In this document: piece after piece, positions 1 to 8,350 of the stretch
How the letters are laid out: each line of letters begins with the position of its first letter
Position numbering within the stretch: position 1 is the stretch's first letter
Assembly (NCBI RefSeq): GCF_004217145.1
Contig: NZ_SHKR01000011.1
Span: 1,240,001 to 1,304,000 of the forward strand
Direction: 5' to 3'
Origin: Kribbella rubisoli
Lineage (GTDB): Bacteria > Actinomycetota > Actinomycetes > Propionibacteriales > Kribbellaceae
Length of the DNA stretch: 64,000 nucleotides
Notes under the pieces: generated by a model
Database searches by the model: none
Told to the model about the DNA's origin: nothing
Seen by the model: only the letters and a program-made list of their open reading frames with translations
Translations under genes and position numbers: made by a program

Positions 1-95
1 GTCTCGACGTCCGCGAGCGCGCCCGGCCCGCCGGCCAGCATGATCATCGCCTCGCCGATGCAGACTGCTGCCGTCTCAGGGAGCGGTTCGGGCAT
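1..95 (-). CDS. PfkB-family sugar kinase, N-terminal fragment (KDG-kinase-like)
   Basis: Only the first 31 codons lie in the window; the gene runs off the left edge. The start is ATG at 95. The translated N-terminus contains CIGEAMIMLAGGPGAL, the first beta-strand and sugar-binding loop typical of PfkB/ribokinase kinases, and the GEAM-type signature resembles 2-keto-3-deoxygluconate kinases. It is divergent from an operon that ends in a KDPG aldolase, so phosphorylation of a keto-deoxy sugar acid is a reasonable inference. The exact substrate cannot be read from 31 residues. Confidence 0.65.
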   Translation of the reverse strand, partial: MPEPLPETAAVCIGEAMIMLAGGPGALADVE

Positions 96-174
96 CGGCA
101 CTCCTTGGCGACGGGGTGTGGGATGGGGGTGCGCGTTGACGCAACTTTGGCCGCGATGCTACAACCGACGAGTC

Positions 175-202
175 AGAATACGCAATGAGCGTTGCGTATT
201 CT
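175..202. promoter_or_regulatory. Perfect 11-bp inverted repeat, probable operator
   Basis: AGAATACGCAA (175-185) and TTGCGTATTCT (192-202) are exact reverse complements around a 6-bp spacer. The site lies between the divergent sugar kinase and the D-amino-acid operon, about 25 bp before the chosen start of the latter. A second, shorter palindrome (GTTG-ACG-CAAC, 135-145) is nearby, and a possible promoter TTGACG (136)/TACAAC (160) lies just upstream. The layout suits an IclR- or GntR-type repressor of the divergent pair; no such regulator gene is in view. Confidence 0.55.
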
Positions 203-226
203 GCAACTTCGACCCCAGGGGATCAG

Positions 227-1531
227 ATGCCTGCTTACGATGCCGCCGCCGTCGCCGCTCTCGCTGACCAGCAGGTGAGCTGGCGGGACAAGGCCCTGCC
301 GCCAGGTTTCTGGGGCCGGACCGTCGCCGAGCTCGTCGCCGACCGGCCACGGCTCTCCCAGCTGCCCACCCCGCTGATGACGCTGTCCGCGCCCGGCCTG
401 CGGCACAACGTCGACACCCTCGACACCTGGTGCAAGCGCCACGGTGTCGAGCTCGCGCCGCACGGGAAGACCACGATGGCGCCCGCGCTCTGGGCGATGC
501 AGCTGGACGCCGGCGCCTGGGCGATCACGCTCGCCAACGGCTTCCAGCTCGGCGTCGCCCGCGCGTACGGCGTACAGCGGGTGCTGATCGCGAACGCCGT
601 GATCTCCCCGCTGCAGCTGCGCTGGATCGCCGACGAGCTCGCGGCGGACCCGTCGTTCGAGGTGATGGTGTGGGCGGACTCGGTCCGCACCGTCGAGATC
701 ATGGAGGCAGCCCGGTCGGCGTACGTCGGACCAGCTGCGCGCCGGCTCGATGTGATGGTCGAGGTCGGCGGCATCGGCGGCCGGACCGGTGCCCGCGACG
801 CAGAGACCGCTCTGGCCGTCGGCCATGCGATCGCGGACGCATCGACGCTGCGACTCGTCGGCGTCGCCGGGTACGAGGGTGCGATCGGGCACGGTGTCGA
901 CGAGGCCAACCTCGAGGAGGTCCGCGCCTACCTGCGCGACCTGGCCGAGGTCCACCACCGGCTCAAGAGCGTGTACGACGCGGACGTCGTACCCATCGTC
1001 AGCGCGGGCGGAAGCCAGTACTTCGAGCAGGTCGCGAAGGTCCTCGCATCGGAGGCCGGCAACGGCGCCCGGGTCGTACTGCGATCCGGTGCGTACATCA
1101 CCCACGACGACGGGCTGTACCGCCGGGTGTCCCCGCTCGGCGAGCACCCGCGGACCGACGGCGAGCAGCTCGTCCCGGCGATGCACGGCTGGATGCGGAT
1201 CACGTCGCAGCCCGAGCCCGGCCTCGCGATCTTCGACGGCGGGCGCCGCGACTTCCCGTTCGACCAGGACTGGCCCGAGCCGCAGCTGATCCGGCCGCGG
1301 TCCGAGGGATCGCCGATCCTGCCGGCCACCGGGATGACCGTCACGAACCTGAACGACCAGCACGGCTACCTGCGCTTCGGCGACGAGCAGTCGGTCGTGA
1401 TCGGCGACGAACTCCGCGTCGGCCTCTCCCACCCCTGTACGGCGTTCGACAAGTGGGGCCTGATCCCGGTCATCGACGACCCCGACGCGGCCGATCCCGT
1501 CATCGTCGACCTGGTCCGGACGTTCTTCTGA
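227..1531 (+). CDS. D-serine deaminase-like / D-threonine aldolase-like PLP enzyme
   Basis: A 434-residue fold-III PLP enzyme of the alanine-racemase N-domain type. The Schiff-base lysine is in PHGKTTMAP (about K81), and the C-terminus carries HPCTAFDKW, the His-x-Cys metal site of DSD1/D-threonine-aldolase enzymes. It should deaminate or cleave a D-amino acid in the cytoplasm. An upstream in-frame ATG at 185 is rejected because it lies inside the operator palindrome; ATG 227 has AGGGG six nucleotides before it. The stop is one base from the next gene's start, a D-amino-acid deacylase, so the two probably act in sequence: deacylase frees the D-amino acid, this enzyme degrades it. Confidence 0.85.
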   Translation: MPAYDAAAVAALADQQVSWRDKALPPGFWGRTVAELVADRPRLSQLPTPLMTLSAPGLRHNVDTLDTWCKRHGVELAPHGKTTMAPALWAMQLDAGAWAITLANGFQLGVARAYGVQRVLIANAVISPLQLRWIADELAADPSFEVMVWADSVRTVEIMEAARSAYVGPAARRLDVMVEVGGIGGRTGARDAETALAVGHAIADASTLRLVGVAGYEGAIGHGVDEANLEEVRAYLRDLAEVHHRLKSVYDADVVPIVSAGGSQYFEQVAKVLASEAGNGARVVLRSGAYITHDDGLYRRVSPLGEHPRTDGEQLVPAMHGWMRITSQPEPGLAIFDGGRRDFPFDQDWPEPQLIRPRSEGSPILPATGMTVTNLNDQHGYLRFGDEQSVVIGDELRVGLSHPCTAFDKWGLIPVIDDPDAADPVIVDLVRTFF

Positions 1532-1532
1532 G

Positions 1533-3122
1533 ATGACAGATCTCCTCATCACGGGGGCGCTGGTCATCGACGGCTCCGGCTCCCCCGGGTACCACGCCGA
1601 CGTCGCGGTCGACGCCGGGCGGATCGTGGCCATCGGCAACGACCTGCCCGGCGCGGACCGGACGATCGACGCCGACGGGCTGGTGCTGGCACCCGGGTTC
1701 ATCGACATGCACTCGCACTCCGACCTGCAGATCCTGGTCAACCCCGACCACACCGCGAAGGTCAGCCAGGGCGTCACGCTGGAGGTGCTCGGCCAGGACG
1801 GGCTCTCATTCGCGCCGATCGACGATCCGACGCGGGCCGTCGTACGTCGTCAGATCGCCGGGTGGAACGGTGAACCGGACGACTTCGACTTCACCTGGTC
1901 GACCGTCGCCGGATACCTCGGCCGCCTCGACGAGGGCGTCGCCTGCAACGCGGCGTACCTGGTTCCACAGGGCACGCTGCGGATGATGGTCGTTGGCACG
2001 TCCAACCGTCCGGCGACCGCTTCGGAACGTGCGACGATGAAGCAACTACTCGCGGACGGCCTGCGGGACGGCGCGGTCGGGATGAGCAGCGGGCTGACGT
2101 ACACGCCGGGCATGTTCGCCGACACCGACGAGCTCGTCGAGTTGTGCGAGGTCGTCGCGCAGTACGGCGGGTACTACGCCCCGCATCAACGCTCGTACGG
2201 CAAGGGCGCACTCGAGGCGTACGCCGAGATGGTCGAGGTGGCACGCCGGTCCGGATGTGCGCTGCACCTCACGCACGCAGTCATGAACTTCGCGCCGAAC
2301 GCCGGCCGCGGAGTCGAACTGGTCGCGATGATCGACGAGGCGCTCGCCAGCGGGGTCGACCTCACCACCGACACCTATCCGTACTTGCCTGGGGCAACCA
2401 CCCTGGCCGCGATCCTGCCGAGCTGGACCGCCGAGGGCGGGCCCGACGCGTTGCTGTCCCGGCTTCGCGATCCGGAGGCGCGGTCGAAGATCACCTATGA
2501 GCTCGAGCAGGTCGGCTCGGACGGCTGTCACGGCTGCGTCGTCGAGTGGGACACGATCGAGATCGGCGGCGTACGCAACCCCTTGCTGTCCGACGCGGTT
2601 GGCCACACCGTCGCCGAGCTTTCGGCGCGCTCCGGCACTCCCGCCGCCGACATCTTCTTCGACATCCTGGTCGGCGACGATCTCGCCACGTCGATCCTGC
2701 AGCACGTCGGCCACGAGGAGAACGTCCGCGCGATCATGCAGCACCCGTCACACACCGGCGGTTCGGACGGGATCCTGGTCGGCGGCAAGCCGCACCCACG
2801 TTCGTGGGGCACGTTCCCCCGATACCTCGCGCATTACGTCCGCGAGCTCGGCGTACTCGAGCTGGCCGACTGCATCCACCACCTGACCGGCCGCCCGGCG
2901 CGCCGCCTCCGCCTGCCGGACAGGGGCTTTGTCCGCGAGGGCTACGCCGCCGATCTGGTTCTGTTCGATCCCGGGGCCGTTCGCGACGCCGCCACCTTCC
3001 CCGAGCCTCGCCAACAGGCCGAGGGCATCCCGTACGTCTTCGTCAACGGCACGCCCGTCATCGACGACTCGCACCGAACGACCGCCCGCCCCGGCCACGC
3101 CATTCGCCGTACCACCAGCTGA
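1533..3122 (+). CDS. N-acyl-D-amino-acid deacylase (amidohydrolase)
   Basis: 529 residues, the usual length for D-aminoacylases of the metal-dependent amidohydrolase superfamily. The N-terminal beta-domain is followed by GFIDMHSHSD (H60, H62), the metal-binding strand-1 motif. Further His residues occur in LHLTHAV and near HPSHTGGSDGILVGG, and the C-terminus has the expected YAADLVLFDP closing beta-sandwich. Where classical D-aminoacylases have a metal-bridging Cys in GNCG, this protein has GQDG, so it belongs to a subfamily without that Cys and its substrate may differ. It is the middle gene of a three-gene operon. Confidence 0.85.
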   Translation: MTDLLITGALVIDGSGSPGYHADVAVDAGRIVAIGNDLPGADRTIDADGLVLAPGFIDMHSHSDLQILVNPDHTAKVSQGVTLEVLGQDGLSFAPIDDPTRAVVRRQIAGWNGEPDDFDFTWSTVAGYLGRLDEGVACNAAYLVPQGTLRMMVVGTSNRPATASERATMKQLLADGLRDGAVGMSSGLTYTPGMFADTDELVELCEVVAQYGGYYAPHQRSYGKGALEAYAEMVEVARRSGCALHLTHAVMNFAPNAGRGVELVAMIDEALASGVDLTTDTYPYLPGATTLAAILPSWTAEGGPDALLSRLRDPEARSKITYELEQVGSDGCHGCVVEWDTIEIGGVRNPLLSDAVGHTVAELSARSGTPAADIFFDILVGDDLATSILQHVGHEENVRAIMQHPSHTGGSDGILVGGKPHPRSWGTFPRYLAHYVRELGVLELADCIHHLTGRPARRLRLPDRGFVREGYAADLVLFDPGAVRDAATFPEPRQQAEGIPYVFVNGTPVIDDSHRTTARPGHAIRRTTS

Positions 3123-3134
3123 GAGGAACTTGTT

Positions 3135-3767
3135 GTGAACACCGTGGAGCTGCTTCGAGCCGACCGGGTGCTGACCGTCGTCCGCGCCCCGGAGATCTCC
3201 GACGCCCGCGACCTCTGCGCCGCACTGGTTGCCGGCGGCATCCATGTCGTCGAGCTCACCTACACCACCCCCGACCTCCCCCGGCACCTGGAACGCGCCG
3301 CGTCCACCGCCGCCGAGACAGGGGCAGTTGTCGGCGCCGGCACCGTGCAGACCGCAGACCAGGCAACTCAGGCGATCAACGCCGGCGCCCAGTTCCTCGT
3401 CACCCCGGGCCAGGGCCCCGAAGCCGCCGCCGTCGCCGAGGCAGCGCGCGCCGCTGGGATCCCCGTCGTACTGGGCGCCTTCACCCCCTCCGAGGTGATG
3501 ACCGCGCTCGCCCTCGGCTCGGCCGCGGTCAAGATCTTCCCGGCGCACCACCTCGGCCCGAAGTATTTCAAGGACCTCAACGGCCCGTTCCCCGGCGTAC
3601 CGCTGATCCCGTCCGGCGGCGTCAACGCCACCAACGCCCACGACTTCCTCGCCGCCGGCGCCCTGGCCGTGAGCGCGGGCACCGACGTCGTCTCACCCGC
3701 CGACGTCGCGGCCGCCAACTGGTCGTCCATCACCGCCAAGGCGAAGACCTTCAGCGCAGCGCTGTAG
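3135..3767 (+). CDS. eda: 2-keto-3-deoxy-6-phosphogluconate/4-hydroxy-2-oxoglutarate aldolase
   Basis: 210 residues, class I aldolase with a TIM-barrel fold. The catalytic Glu is in VVELTYTTP (E40), the phosphate-binding glycines in GAGTV and PSGGV, and the Schiff-base Lys in AVKIFPA (K133). It splits KDPG to pyruvate and glyceraldehyde-3-phosphate or acts on a related 2-keto-acid. The start is GTG 3135 with AGAGGA seven nucleotides upstream. It closes the D-amino-acid operon and pairs logically with the divergent PfkB kinase, which would make its phosphorylated substrate. The link between D-amino acids and KDPG is not obvious and suggests an amino-sugar or sugar-acid substrate. Confidence 0.88.
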   Translation: MNTVELLRADRVLTVVRAPEISDARDLCAALVAGGIHVVELTYTTPDLPRHLERAASTAAETGAVVGAGTVQTADQATQAINAGAQFLVTPGQGPEAAAVAEAARAAGIPVVLGAFTPSEVMTALALGSAAVKIFPAHHLGPKYFKDLNGPFPGVPLIPSGGVNATNAHDFLAAGALAVSAGTDVVSPADVAAANWSSITAKAKTFSAAL

Positions 3768-4460
3768 CTATTGGACGGTGATGCTGCCGTAGCTGGTCCG
3801 TAGGTAGAGGCGGCTCGACGAGCTGGGGTCGTTGGGAATGTTGACCTCGGTCGACCCTCGAGCCGCCAGGGCGTCGATCGCGTACGTCGTCGTCCGTGGG
3901 AGCTGAACCGTCAGAGAACCGTCGCTGGTTGTGGCGTTGACCTGGTCCGGGGCGCTGTCGAAGAGGATGTCGACCGAGCCGTGCACCGCGTCCACAGAAA
4001 CCCGCGGACTGCGCACCCGGGTCAGCGTGATCGAACCGTCGGTGGCTTCCACGGTCAGTGGTGAGGCAACCCCGACCGCATCCACGGACGTCCGCTCGGC
4101 CTTGGCCTGTACGGCGGACGCGCCGGGCACCTCCACAGTCACCTCTACGTCGCAATGCACATCGGGACACCCGGTCGCGACGTCGAGCACGCCGCCGACC
4201 GTCGACACCTTCACACTCGGCTGCGCGACGGCGTACGTCCCGTCGACCGTCACGTGTACCTGTCCGTCCGCGCTGGCCAGCAGTTGCAGCGGTACAGCCG
4301 ACACCACCTTCACGCCCTGCGGTCCGGGCGCGTACGAGGCCGAATAGCTGTACGGCAGCTTGCCGCGGATCAACGACACCGTCACTGCGGCGCCGGTGAT
4401 GACGAGCACCAGCACCGGCACCAGCCCGATGATCAGCATCCTTCGCTGCGCGCTCGTCAT
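3768..4460 (-). CDS. Membrane-anchored DUF4097-like beta-repeat protein
   Basis: 230 residues: a short cytoplasmic start, one membrane helix (about residues 8-28), then an extracellular beta-rich domain of repeated VEATDGSITL / VDAVHGSVDI / ATTSDGSLTV strands, the pattern of DUF4097 'putative adhesin' right-handed beta-solenoids. Two Cys in TGCPDVHCDVEV may form a disulfide. The start ATG 4460 overlaps the stop of the response regulator (TGATG), so it is translated from the two-component mRNA. It may be an output or accessory of that system. Function unknown. Confidence 0.7.
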   Translation of the reverse strand: MTSAQRRMLIIGLVPVLVLVITGAAVTVSLIRGKLPYSYSASYAPGPQGVKVVSAVPLQLLASADGQVHVTVDGTYAVAQPSVKVSTVGGVLDVATGCPDVHCDVEVTVEVPGASAVQAKAERTSVDAVGVASPLTVEATDGSITLTRVRSPRVSVDAVHGSVDILFDSAPDQVNATTSDGSLTVQLPRTTTYAIDALAARGSTEVNIPNDPSSSSRLYLRTSYGSITVQ

Positions 4461-5113
4461 CACGTGTCCAGGAACTTGAGGACAGCGAGCACGCGGCGAT
4501 GCTCTCCGTCGGTCGGCGTGAGGTTGAGCTTCAGGAAGATGTTGCTGATGTGCTTCTCCACGGCACCTTCGCCGACGACCAGCGCCTGCGCGATCCCGCC
4601 GTTCGACTTGCCCTCCGCCATCGCGCGGAGAACGTCCTGTTCCCGTGGGCTCAGCACCGCCAGCGGATCGACGCGCCGCGAACGCACCAGCAGCTGCGAG
4701 ATGACCTCCGGGTCCAGCGCCGCGCCACCGTCCGCAACCCGGCGCAGTCCGTCGATGAACTGATCCACATCGGCGACCCGGTCCTTCAGCAGGTACCCGA
4801 CGCCGCCTGGGTTCCCGCCGATCAGTTCGCTCGCATACCGCTCCTCGACGTACTGCGAGAGCACCAGTACACCGACGTCGGCGTACTGCTCGCGGATCAC
4901 CAACGCCGCCCGCAGTCCTTCGTCGGTGAAGGTCGGCGGCATCCGTACGTCGACCACACACACGTCGGGCCGATGCGCCTCGACAGCCTTGAGCAGAGCG
5001 TCGCCGTCACCGACAGCCGCGACCACCGTGCAGTCCTGCTCCTCCAGCAACCGCACGATGCCTTCACGCAGCAGCACCGAGTCTTCCGCGATCACCACCC
5101 GCGTCTCAGCCAC
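4460..5113 (-). CDS. NarL/FixJ-family response regulator
   Basis: 217 residues. The receiver domain (1-120) has the acidic pair E10-D11, the phospho-acceptor D55 in VVDVRMPP, and the conserved Lys in GYLLKDRV. The C-terminal LuxR-type helix-turn-helix (about 150-210) begins LSPREQDVLRAMAEGKSN. It should bind DNA after phosphorylation by the histidine kinase, whose reading frame it overlaps by 8 bp at its 5' end. The C-terminus HRRVLAVLKFL is typical of actinobacterial LuxR regulators. Confidence 0.92.
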   Translation of the reverse strand: MAETRVVIAEDSVLLREGIVRLLEEQDCTVVAAVGDGDALLKAVEAHRPDVCVVDVRMPPTFTDEGLRAALVIREQYADVGVLVLSQYVEERYASELIGGNPGGVGYLLKDRVADVDQFIDGLRRVADGGAALDPEVISQLLVRSRRVDPLAVLSPREQDVLRAMAEGKSNGGIAQALVVGEGAVEKHISNIFLKLNLTPTDGEHRRVLAVLKFLDT

Positions 5114-6383
5114 AGGGCACCTCCGCGATCAGCGTGGTCCCGCCACCGGGCGGGCTGTCCACCGTGAGTCGTCCGTCCACACCGGCCACGCGATCGGTCA
5201 GTCCGCGCAAACCACTGCCCCCGGCCGGATCGGCGCCACCTTGTCCGTCGTCGCGTACCTCGACCCGCAGTACGTCGCCGACCCGTGTCACCTTGACCTC
5301 CGCTTGTGCCGCCTCTGCATGTTTGGCCACGTTGGCGAGCGCCTCCGTCACGACGAAGTACGCGATCGACTCGATCGTCAGCGACGGCCGGGGCTGGACG
5401 TCGACGCTCAGCCGGACCGGTACCGGTGACCGGGCCGCGACCGCGGACAGCGCCGCGTCCAGACCGCGATCGGTCAGCACCGGCGGGTGCAGTCCTCGCG
5501 TCAGGTCGCGGATCTCGGCGATCGCCTGCATCGCCTCCGAATGCGCTTCCTCGATCAGCGTGCGCACGGCGGGCTCCTTGTCGCCCAACCGGTTCTTCGC
5601 CCGCCCGAGCGTCATCGCCAGCGACACCAGCCGCTGCTGCGCGCCGTCGTGCAGGTCGCGCTCCATCCGCCGCCGCTCGACCTCGACCGAGTCGACCACC
5701 TGCTGCCGGCTCGTCACCAGCTGCGTGACGCGTTCGGACAGGGCACCGGTCTCGGAACGGCCGAGCAGGACTCGCGCGAGCTCCCCGTCCAAAGCCGATG
5801 CCATCCGCATCAGGAACGGCGACGCCACCAGCAGGAACACCGCAGCGCCGACCGCCACCATCGCGGCCGTCTTGGGTGAGTCGATCACGAACGGTCCGAG
5901 CTGCGCCTGACCGGCGGCGAACCGGTTGTAGAACAGCGGCAACGCGATCAGCACCGGGGGCACCGCCCAGACGAGCAGGATCAGCACGAACCAGGTTATT
6001 GCTAGCGGCAACAGCAGCACGTAGTACAGGAACTGCCGCCACATCCCCCGGTCGGCCACCGCGAGCCTCGCGTCGGCGAGCCGTGATCCGGCCCTCGGCG
6101 GCGGAATCAACGGCAGGATCTCCTGCTCGCGAGTGATCCGCGCCCGCGCGCGTTCCCATCCGGCCACCACGTACACGAACCGGTTCGCGCCGACGGTCAG
6201 CGGGATCCCGACGTACGCGAGCGGCAACGCCAGTAAGGCCACGCAGACCGTGAGCAGAACCAGCAGGCCGGAGGTGAGCACGACCACCGCGTCGCCGAGC
6301 AGGTGGATCGTTGCCAACCACAAGTACGGCGAACGCCACAGCCGCCACGGAGCCCGGGGGACCGGGTTCGCAGCAACCGTCAT
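5106..6383 (-). CDS. NarL-type sensor histidine kinase (sensor domain of membrane helices)
   Basis: 425 residues. The N-terminus holds a sensor region with about four membrane helices (roughly 30-65, 120-155 and 175-195) and no large extracellular loop. It is followed by HisKA_3 with the phospho-acceptor His in RDLHDGAQQRL (about H245) and an HATPase domain with N-box EALANVAKHA and G-boxes DDGQGG and GSGLRGL. ATG 6383 is preferred over GTG 6392 because GGAGG lies eight bases before it. It heads the kinase-regulator-DUF4097 operon. Kinases of this build often sense membrane or envelope stress; the signal here is unknown. Confidence 0.9.
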   Translation of the reverse strand: MTVAANPVPRAPWRLWRSPYLWLATIHLLGDAVVVLTSGLLVLLTVCVALLALPLAYVGIPLTVGANRFVYVVAGWERARARITREQEILPLIPPPRAGSRLADARLAVADRGMWRQFLYYVLLLPLAITWFVLILLVWAVPPVLIALPLFYNRFAAGQAQLGPFVIDSPKTAAMVAVGAAVFLLVASPFLMRMASALDGELARVLLGRSETGALSERVTQLVTSRQQVVDSVEVERRRMERDLHDGAQQRLVSLAMTLGRAKNRLGDKEPAVRTLIEEAHSEAMQAIAEIRDLTRGLHPPVLTDRGLDAALSAVAARSPVPVRLSVDVQPRPSLTIESIAYFVVTEALANVAKHAEAAQAEVKVTRVGDVLRVEVRDDGQGGADPAGGSGLRGLTDRVAGVDGRLTVDSPPGGGTTLIAEVPCG

Positions 6384-6537
6384 CCGGACCACCTCCCCGT
6401 GTCAGCGCCTGCTTGCCGTCACAACTTACGTCGTCGGGACGGGCGGCCGGCATGAGGACATCCCACGGACCTGACCGGGGGTTATCCCCACCCCGGTTCG
6501 TGGGCTGACCGGACTGTGCCGGGCGGCCGCCGCCGGG

Positions 6538-7092
6538 ATGCTCGAAGACATGACGACGACACTCGGCAACAGGCCATACAAACACCTTGCCCACCCCACC
6601 GCCCCGGTCGCTGACACCCTGGACGGCAAGCTCGGCGACGCGATCGACGACCGTGTGGCCGACGCCCTCGAGGACTACATCGCCGAGGGCCGGCTGGACG
6701 GCCGGATCCGTCCGCGCCGATCCCCGGTCGGTCTGGCCACCGCCGTCGCCGCCGGAGTCGCGGCGGTGCTCCTGCCCTGGTGCCTGATCCTCGCGGCCAC
6801 GCTGCCGAGCACCTACCAGGCGGGCCATTGGAAGCTCACCTGGATCGGGCTCGACTGCGGCACCGCGATCGCCGCGGGCCTCACGGCGTACCTGCTGCAC
6901 AAGCGCAACAGGTACGCCGCTCTGACCGCGATGGCTGCCGGGACACTGCTGACGGCCGACGCCTGGTTCGACGTTAGTACGGCGTCGGCCGGCTTCGACC
7001 GCACCCTCTCGCTGACCGAGGCTCTGCTGCTGGAGCTGCCCCTGGCCGTGTGCGCCTTCGTGGTCGCAGCCCGAGAGCTCAAGAGGCGATGA
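6538..7092 (+). CDS. Hypothetical membrane protein
   Basis: 184 residues (180 if the ATG at 6550 is used). A soluble N-terminus with the acidic amphipathic segment DTLDGKLGDAIDDRVADALE is followed by four membrane helices in the second two-thirds (about 62-85, 100-118, 122-145 and 160-182). The C-terminus is ELKRR. The layout resembles small DUF-type actinobacterial membrane proteins, but I do not recognise the family. It is divergent from the two-component operon, and its 3' end overlaps the convergent ligase gene by 14 bp. Confidence 0.6.
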   Translation: MLEDMTTTLGNRPYKHLAHPTAPVADTLDGKLGDAIDDRVADALEDYIAEGRLDGRIRPRRSPVGLATAVAAGVAAVLLPWCLILAATLPSTYQAGHWKLTWIGLDCGTAIAAGLTAYLLHKRNRYAALTAMAAGTLLTADAWFDVSTASAGFDRTLSLTEALLLELPLAVCAFVVAARELKRR

Positions 7093-8200
7093 GCTCCATC
7101 ACCGGACCTTCGTGCAGCGCCCGGTACACCTTGTCCCGCAGGGAATTGGCCTCTGCATCTGTCAGGGTGCGATCCACGGGCCTGAGGACCAGCCTGACCA
7201 GCAGATTGCGTTGACCCGGCGTCAACTGGAGGCGTTCGCGGGCAGCCGTCGGCAAGTCGTCGTACGACGTTTCGCCCAGCACCTCCAGTGACTCCGCCGC
7301 ATCGGCATCCGGCCCGAGCGCGGCACGGACCTTGTCACCAAGCACCTCCGCCGAGACGTCGGCTGAGGCGCCGACTACGACCGACAGGTCGCGTCGTACC
7401 GGCGGCATCGACGAGACCGGCTTGTACGGCGACAGATCCAGCATCTGGCTCGCCACCCGCGGCTCCGTCGACCTGAGCAGGCGGATGTCCCGGATGCCCT
7501 TGCGGAGCATCATCAGCCGGTCGAGACCCGGTCCCATCGCGAGCCCGGTCCAGCTCTCGTCCAAGCCGGCCATGCGCAGGACATGCGGCGCCGCGACCCC
7601 GCACTCGCCGATCTCGATCCACTGATCGTCCAGCAGAACGTCGATCTGGCGGCCGTGGATCGTGTACGGGTGCACCGCCGGCACAGTGCGGTAGGTCTGG
7701 CCGGGGAGGATCGTGTCGACCAGGCGGGCGATCATCTCCTCCAGCTCCGGCTCCCCCAGCGTGACGTTGCGGCTGACCCGCCACAGATCGAGCTGGTGCG
7801 GGGTCCCGGTGTGCTGCCAGTCGACGGAGTCGCGGCGGTAACAAATGCCCGCGCAGATCATCAGCACATCCGACGCGTCGGACTTCGCCAGCTCACGCAG
7901 CGCGGGCGGGATCATCGCCGATGTGTGACTTCGCAGTACTTCGGCGTCGGAGACGTAGCGGGTGTAGCGCGCCTCGCGGGTCACCGCGTCGGTCGCGTAC
8001 CCGAGGTTGTCGTAGTTGTCGGCCAGCGGTACGACGGGATGATCGCGGCGCGTCCAGATCTCGGTGTACGGCCAGGCCGCGCCGAGCGACGTACGGATCG
8101 ACTCGACGACCAACTGGACGGCGTGTGGTCCCTGAGCAGGGTCGGTGAGGTCGCGGAGGGCCAGGGCAGCGTGCAGTTCTTCGGCAGTGAGGACAGACAT
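7079..8200 (-). CDS. PheS-related single-chain ligase (SrmL-like, function unknown)
   Basis: 373 residues. A class II aminoacyl-tRNA-synthetase catalytic core resembling PheS/PylS has motif 2 ICYRRDSVDWQHTGTPHQLD and motif 3 MGPGLDRLMMLRKGIRDIRL. It is fused to a C-terminal ferredoxin-fold anticodon-binding (FDX-ACB) domain like the end of PheT (from about 270; RRDLSVVV to LRDKVYRALHEG). This is the layout of mitochondrial PheRS, but bacteria use an alpha2-beta2 enzyme, and this protein matches the group named 'PheS-related mystery ligase SrmL'. Start ATG 8200 has GGAGAG six bases upstream. A Cys-rich upstream frame probably regulates it. The amino acid and acceptor are unknown. Confidence 0.82.
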   Translation of the reverse strand: MSVLTAEELHAALALRDLTDPAQGPHAVQLVVESIRTSLGAAWPYTEIWTRRDHPVVPLADNYDNLGYATDAVTREARYTRYVSDAEVLRSHTSAMIPPALRELAKSDASDVLMICAGICYRRDSVDWQHTGTPHQLDLWRVSRNVTLGEPELEEMIARLVDTILPGQTYRTVPAVHPYTIHGRQIDVLLDDQWIEIGECGVAAPHVLRMAGLDESWTGLAMGPGLDRLMMLRKGIRDIRLLRSTEPRVASQMLDLSPYKPVSSMPPVRRDLSVVVGASADVSAEVLGDKVRAALGPDADAAESLEVLGETSYDDLPTAARERLQLTPGQRNLLVRLVLRPVDRTLTDAEANSLRDKVYRALHEGPVMELIAS

Positions 8201-8206
8201 GAGTTT

Positions 8207-8270
8207 CTCTCCAGGATGACGGTCTCGACGGGGGTCCACCCCGGTCGGCCGCGGTCACCTCAGGAGAGAG
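8207..8270 (-). promoter_or_regulatory. Shine-Dalgarno / anti-Shine-Dalgarno pair of the ligase mRNA
   Basis: On the minus strand the ligase ribosome site CCTGGAGAG (8215-8207) can pair with CTCTCC in the leader coding region (8268-8263, six bases), extended after a two-base interruption by AGG with CCT. The anti-site starts one codon after the Cys triplet of the leader peptide. A small CGGGG/CCCCG hairpin lies between the two. This geometry fits translational attenuation: a ribosome paused on the Cys codons covers the anti-site and leaves the ligase start free. Confidence 0.5.
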
Positions 8271-8343
8271 CGCAGCAGCAGCTCACCCCGTCGGCACCGT
8301 CGTGCCGGCCGGGGCGCAGAAATCGCCGCCCGTACTGCGTCAT
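8260..8343 (-). CDS. 27-residue Cys-Cys-Cys leader peptide of the ligase gene
   Basis: The frame MTQYGRRFLRPG...GVSCCCALS has three consecutive TGC codons (residues 22-24) four codons from its stop, and ends 60 bp before the ligase start. A TACAGT box (8356-8351) lies seven bases before its ATG, the standard spacing for a leaderless actinobacterial transcript, so the peptide would be translated from the first base of the mRNA. Consecutive codons for one amino acid just before a gene are the mark of an attenuation leader responding to charged tRNA-Cys. It is too short to be found by length-filtered gene callers. Confidence 0.7.
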   Translation of the reverse strand: MTQYGRRFLRPGRHDGADGVSCCCALS

Positions 8344-8350
8344 GCCGTCC

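Noticed and set aside
173-1777. 534-codon open frame on the minus strand opposite the D-amino-acid genes
   Set aside because: It is a mirror frame caused by high GC third-position bias; the plus-strand proteins have clear family motifs.
5092-6900. 602-codon minus-strand frame overlapping the histidine kinase
   Set aside because: Shadow frame; the kinase has H-box and ATPase motifs in the other frame.
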